Assembly (NCBI GenBank): GCA_943841885.1 | Contig: CALSZZ010000003.1 | Span: forward strand, 62,001-126,000 | Reading direction: 5' to 3' | Length of the DNA: 64,000 bases | Origin: Candidatus Thalassarchaeaceae archaeon | Lineage (GTDB): Archaea > Thermoplasmatota > Poseidoniia > Poseidoniales > Thalassarchaeaceae | Part shown: in pieces, positions 63,218 through 64,000 of the stretch | How the letters are laid out: each line of letters starts with the position of its first letter | Numbering within the stretch: position 1 is the stretch's first letter | Program-made: the position numbers and the translations under genes | The notes under the pieces: model-generated | What the model saw: only the letters and a program-made list of their open reading frames with translations | Databases searched by the model: none | What the model was told of the DNA's origin: nothing

Positions 63218-63784
63218 TTATTTCATCTTCCTTTTTCTACCGCCAGATCTTGAAACACCAAGTCTTCGTTTTTTCTTTTTAATAATTTTAGGATTAGTTT
63301 TTTTACTTATTTGAGAAATATTCGCATCTGCCATTGTCATTTCTTTATTTTCTTTTGATTTTACTACTCTATCATTTTGAGGAATTAATGTAGTATATAG
63401 TTTGATATCAAGTGCTTTTGATATTTTTTTAATTGTAGTATCAAGTACCCTATTTCCATTTTCCATTTTTTGTAATATTTTTACCTTGACATTTACTTTA
63501 TTTGCTAATTCTTCTATAGTCCAACCTCTATTTTCTCTTTCTTCCCGTATTTTAATATGAAAATTTGGAATTAATTCTTCAATTTCGGATCCAATTAGAT
63601 TAGTGTTTTTATTGTTTTTCTCATTTTTTTTAATATTTATTCCTCTATTTAATTTTCCCACATCACTAATTGGTTCCAATCCCAGTGATATTAAACATCT
63701 ATTACAACAATCAACTATCGTGGATAACGTCCTTGTTTTTTTTGTAGAAACTTTCTCATTACCACATAATTCGCACGTACCCAT
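63218..63784 (-). CDS. Transcription factor MBF1 homologue (zinc ribbon plus HTH)
   Basis: A 188-residue archaeal MBF1. An N-terminal zinc ribbon (CELCGNEK ... CCNRC) precedes a basic linker and a Cro/C1-type HTH (IREERENRGWTIEELANKVNVKVKILQKMENG). The C-terminus is very Lys/Arg-rich (KKKKRRLGVSRSGGRKRK). MBF1 bridges TBP and regulators in eukaryotes and binds ribosomes in archaea. The start ATG 63784 (MGTCELCG) is preferred; the frame opens at 63814. It is divergent from the gene at 63856. Confidence 0.92.
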   Translation of the reverse strand: MGTCELCGNEKVSTKKTRTLSTIVDCCNRCLISLGLEPISDVGKLNRGINIKKNEKNNKNTNLIGSEIEELIPNFHIKIREERENRGWTIEELANKVNVKVKILQKMENGNRVLDTTIKKISKALDIKLYTTLIPQNDRVVKSKENKEMTMADANISQISKKTNPKIIKKKKRRLGVSRSGGRKRKMK

Positions 63785-63855
63785 ATTAAATCCCAAAGGT
63801 ATCATACTCATCATTCCTTCGTAGATATCTTAAACTATTGGTTCTTAGTATACTT

Positions 63856-64000
63856 ATGGGCACCGAAGTAGATAGAAATGTGAATTTTAAAAAAGATGTA
63901 CACAATAATGATAATATTGATAAAATACACTCATTAGAAGAACTAAAGAAAAACTATGCTATTTTGTCAGAAAAATCACAACAATTACTTACAGATAAAT
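63856..64000 (+). CDS. N-terminal fragment of an unidentified protein (3' truncated)
   Basis: An open frame from ATG 63856 runs off the window end after 48 residues. The fragment is hydrophilic, rich in Lys, Asn, Asp and Glu, with a likely coiled-coil beginning at HSLEELKKNYAILSEKSQQ. That start would suit, for example, an N-terminal coiled coil of a proteasome-activating AAA ATPase, but nothing visible decides it. The upstream gene MBF1 is divergent, 71 bases away. Confidence 0.5.
   Translation, partial: MGTEVDRNVNFKKDVHNNDNIDKIHSLEELKKNYAILSEKSQQLLTDK

Noticed and set aside
1-64000. tRNA, rRNA, 7S RNA or other RNA genes
   Set aside because: The intergenic gaps are nearly all below 140 bases, and none shows a T-loop GGTTCGAATC-type box or rRNA-like conserved segments by eye; a covariance-model scan was not possible.

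Overview
The window is a dense, AT-rich stretch of an archaeal chromosome, most likely from a planktonic euryarchaeon of Marine Group II (Poseidoniales); Marine Group III is the main alternative. The evidence is an archaeal information-processing set (aEF2, aIF5A, SRP54, RfcL, PriS, exosome Rrp4/41/42, proteasome alpha, SBDS, prefoldin beta, MBF1, TiaS, TrmY, Tsr3) beside a very acidic TSP3-repeat surface protein with a PGF-CTERM tail, a type I IDI, and futalosine-pathway menaquinone genes. The taxonomic call is inference from gene content. No rRNA, tRNA, CRISPR array, insertion sequence or prophage was seen. No gene-free gap exceeds about 180 bases.

Layout: 1-3.3 kb is the end of a surface protein, closed by a strong hairpin. 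3.4-7.5 kb holds aIF5A, an OPT transporter and an EamA permease. 7.4-9.4 kb (minus) is SRP54-TrmY. 9.4-13.3 kb is a membrane protein plus the TrkA-TrkH potassium system. 13.3-16.6 kb (minus) is GlyRS-RfcL. 16.8-22 kb is a 1764-residue Lhr-type helicase. 22-25.6 kb carries an archaeosortase divergent from gmhA-gmhB-tiaS. 25.6-28.8 kb has two tiny membrane proteins, a RadB-like ATPase lacking its P-loop lysine, PurB and Dph6. 28.9-34.4 kb is the proteasome/exosome superoperon. 34.3-37 kb (minus) is UbiD, a TPR-like protein and a Nudix protein. 37.1-40.5 kb is uS12-uS7-EF2. 40.5-43 kb (minus) is isopentenyl phosphate kinase followed by an IDI/GGPP-synthase fusion. 43-48.7 kb holds a zinc-ribbon protein, KptA, a thiolase, CoaBC and ProRS. 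48.8-50.6 kb is a split transketolase. 50.7-54 kb holds MqnE, MqnA and MqnD, with a half-length deoxyhypusine hydroxylase-like HEAT protein. 54-60.3 kb holds PriS and a run of lineage-specific genes (EF-hand protein, small membrane proteins, an AlkB-like diiron enzyme) and a CNNM protein. 60.5-64 kb holds MetRS, Tsr3, MBF1 and the start of a further gene.

Links between genes: the archaeosortase is the expected processor of the PGF-CTERM surface protein, and gmhAB may feed surface glycan synthesis. UbiD (if it is anhydromevalonate phosphate decarboxylase), IPK and the IDI-GGPPS fusion would form consecutive steps to GGPP for archaeal lipids and the menaquinone tail. Dph6 acts on the EF2 encoded here. 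The most unusual observation is a 162-residue protein matching the C-terminal half of eukaryotic deoxyhypusine hydroxylase, in the same window as its possible substrate aIF5A. All twelve convergent gene pairs overlap, abut or lie within 16 bases of each other.
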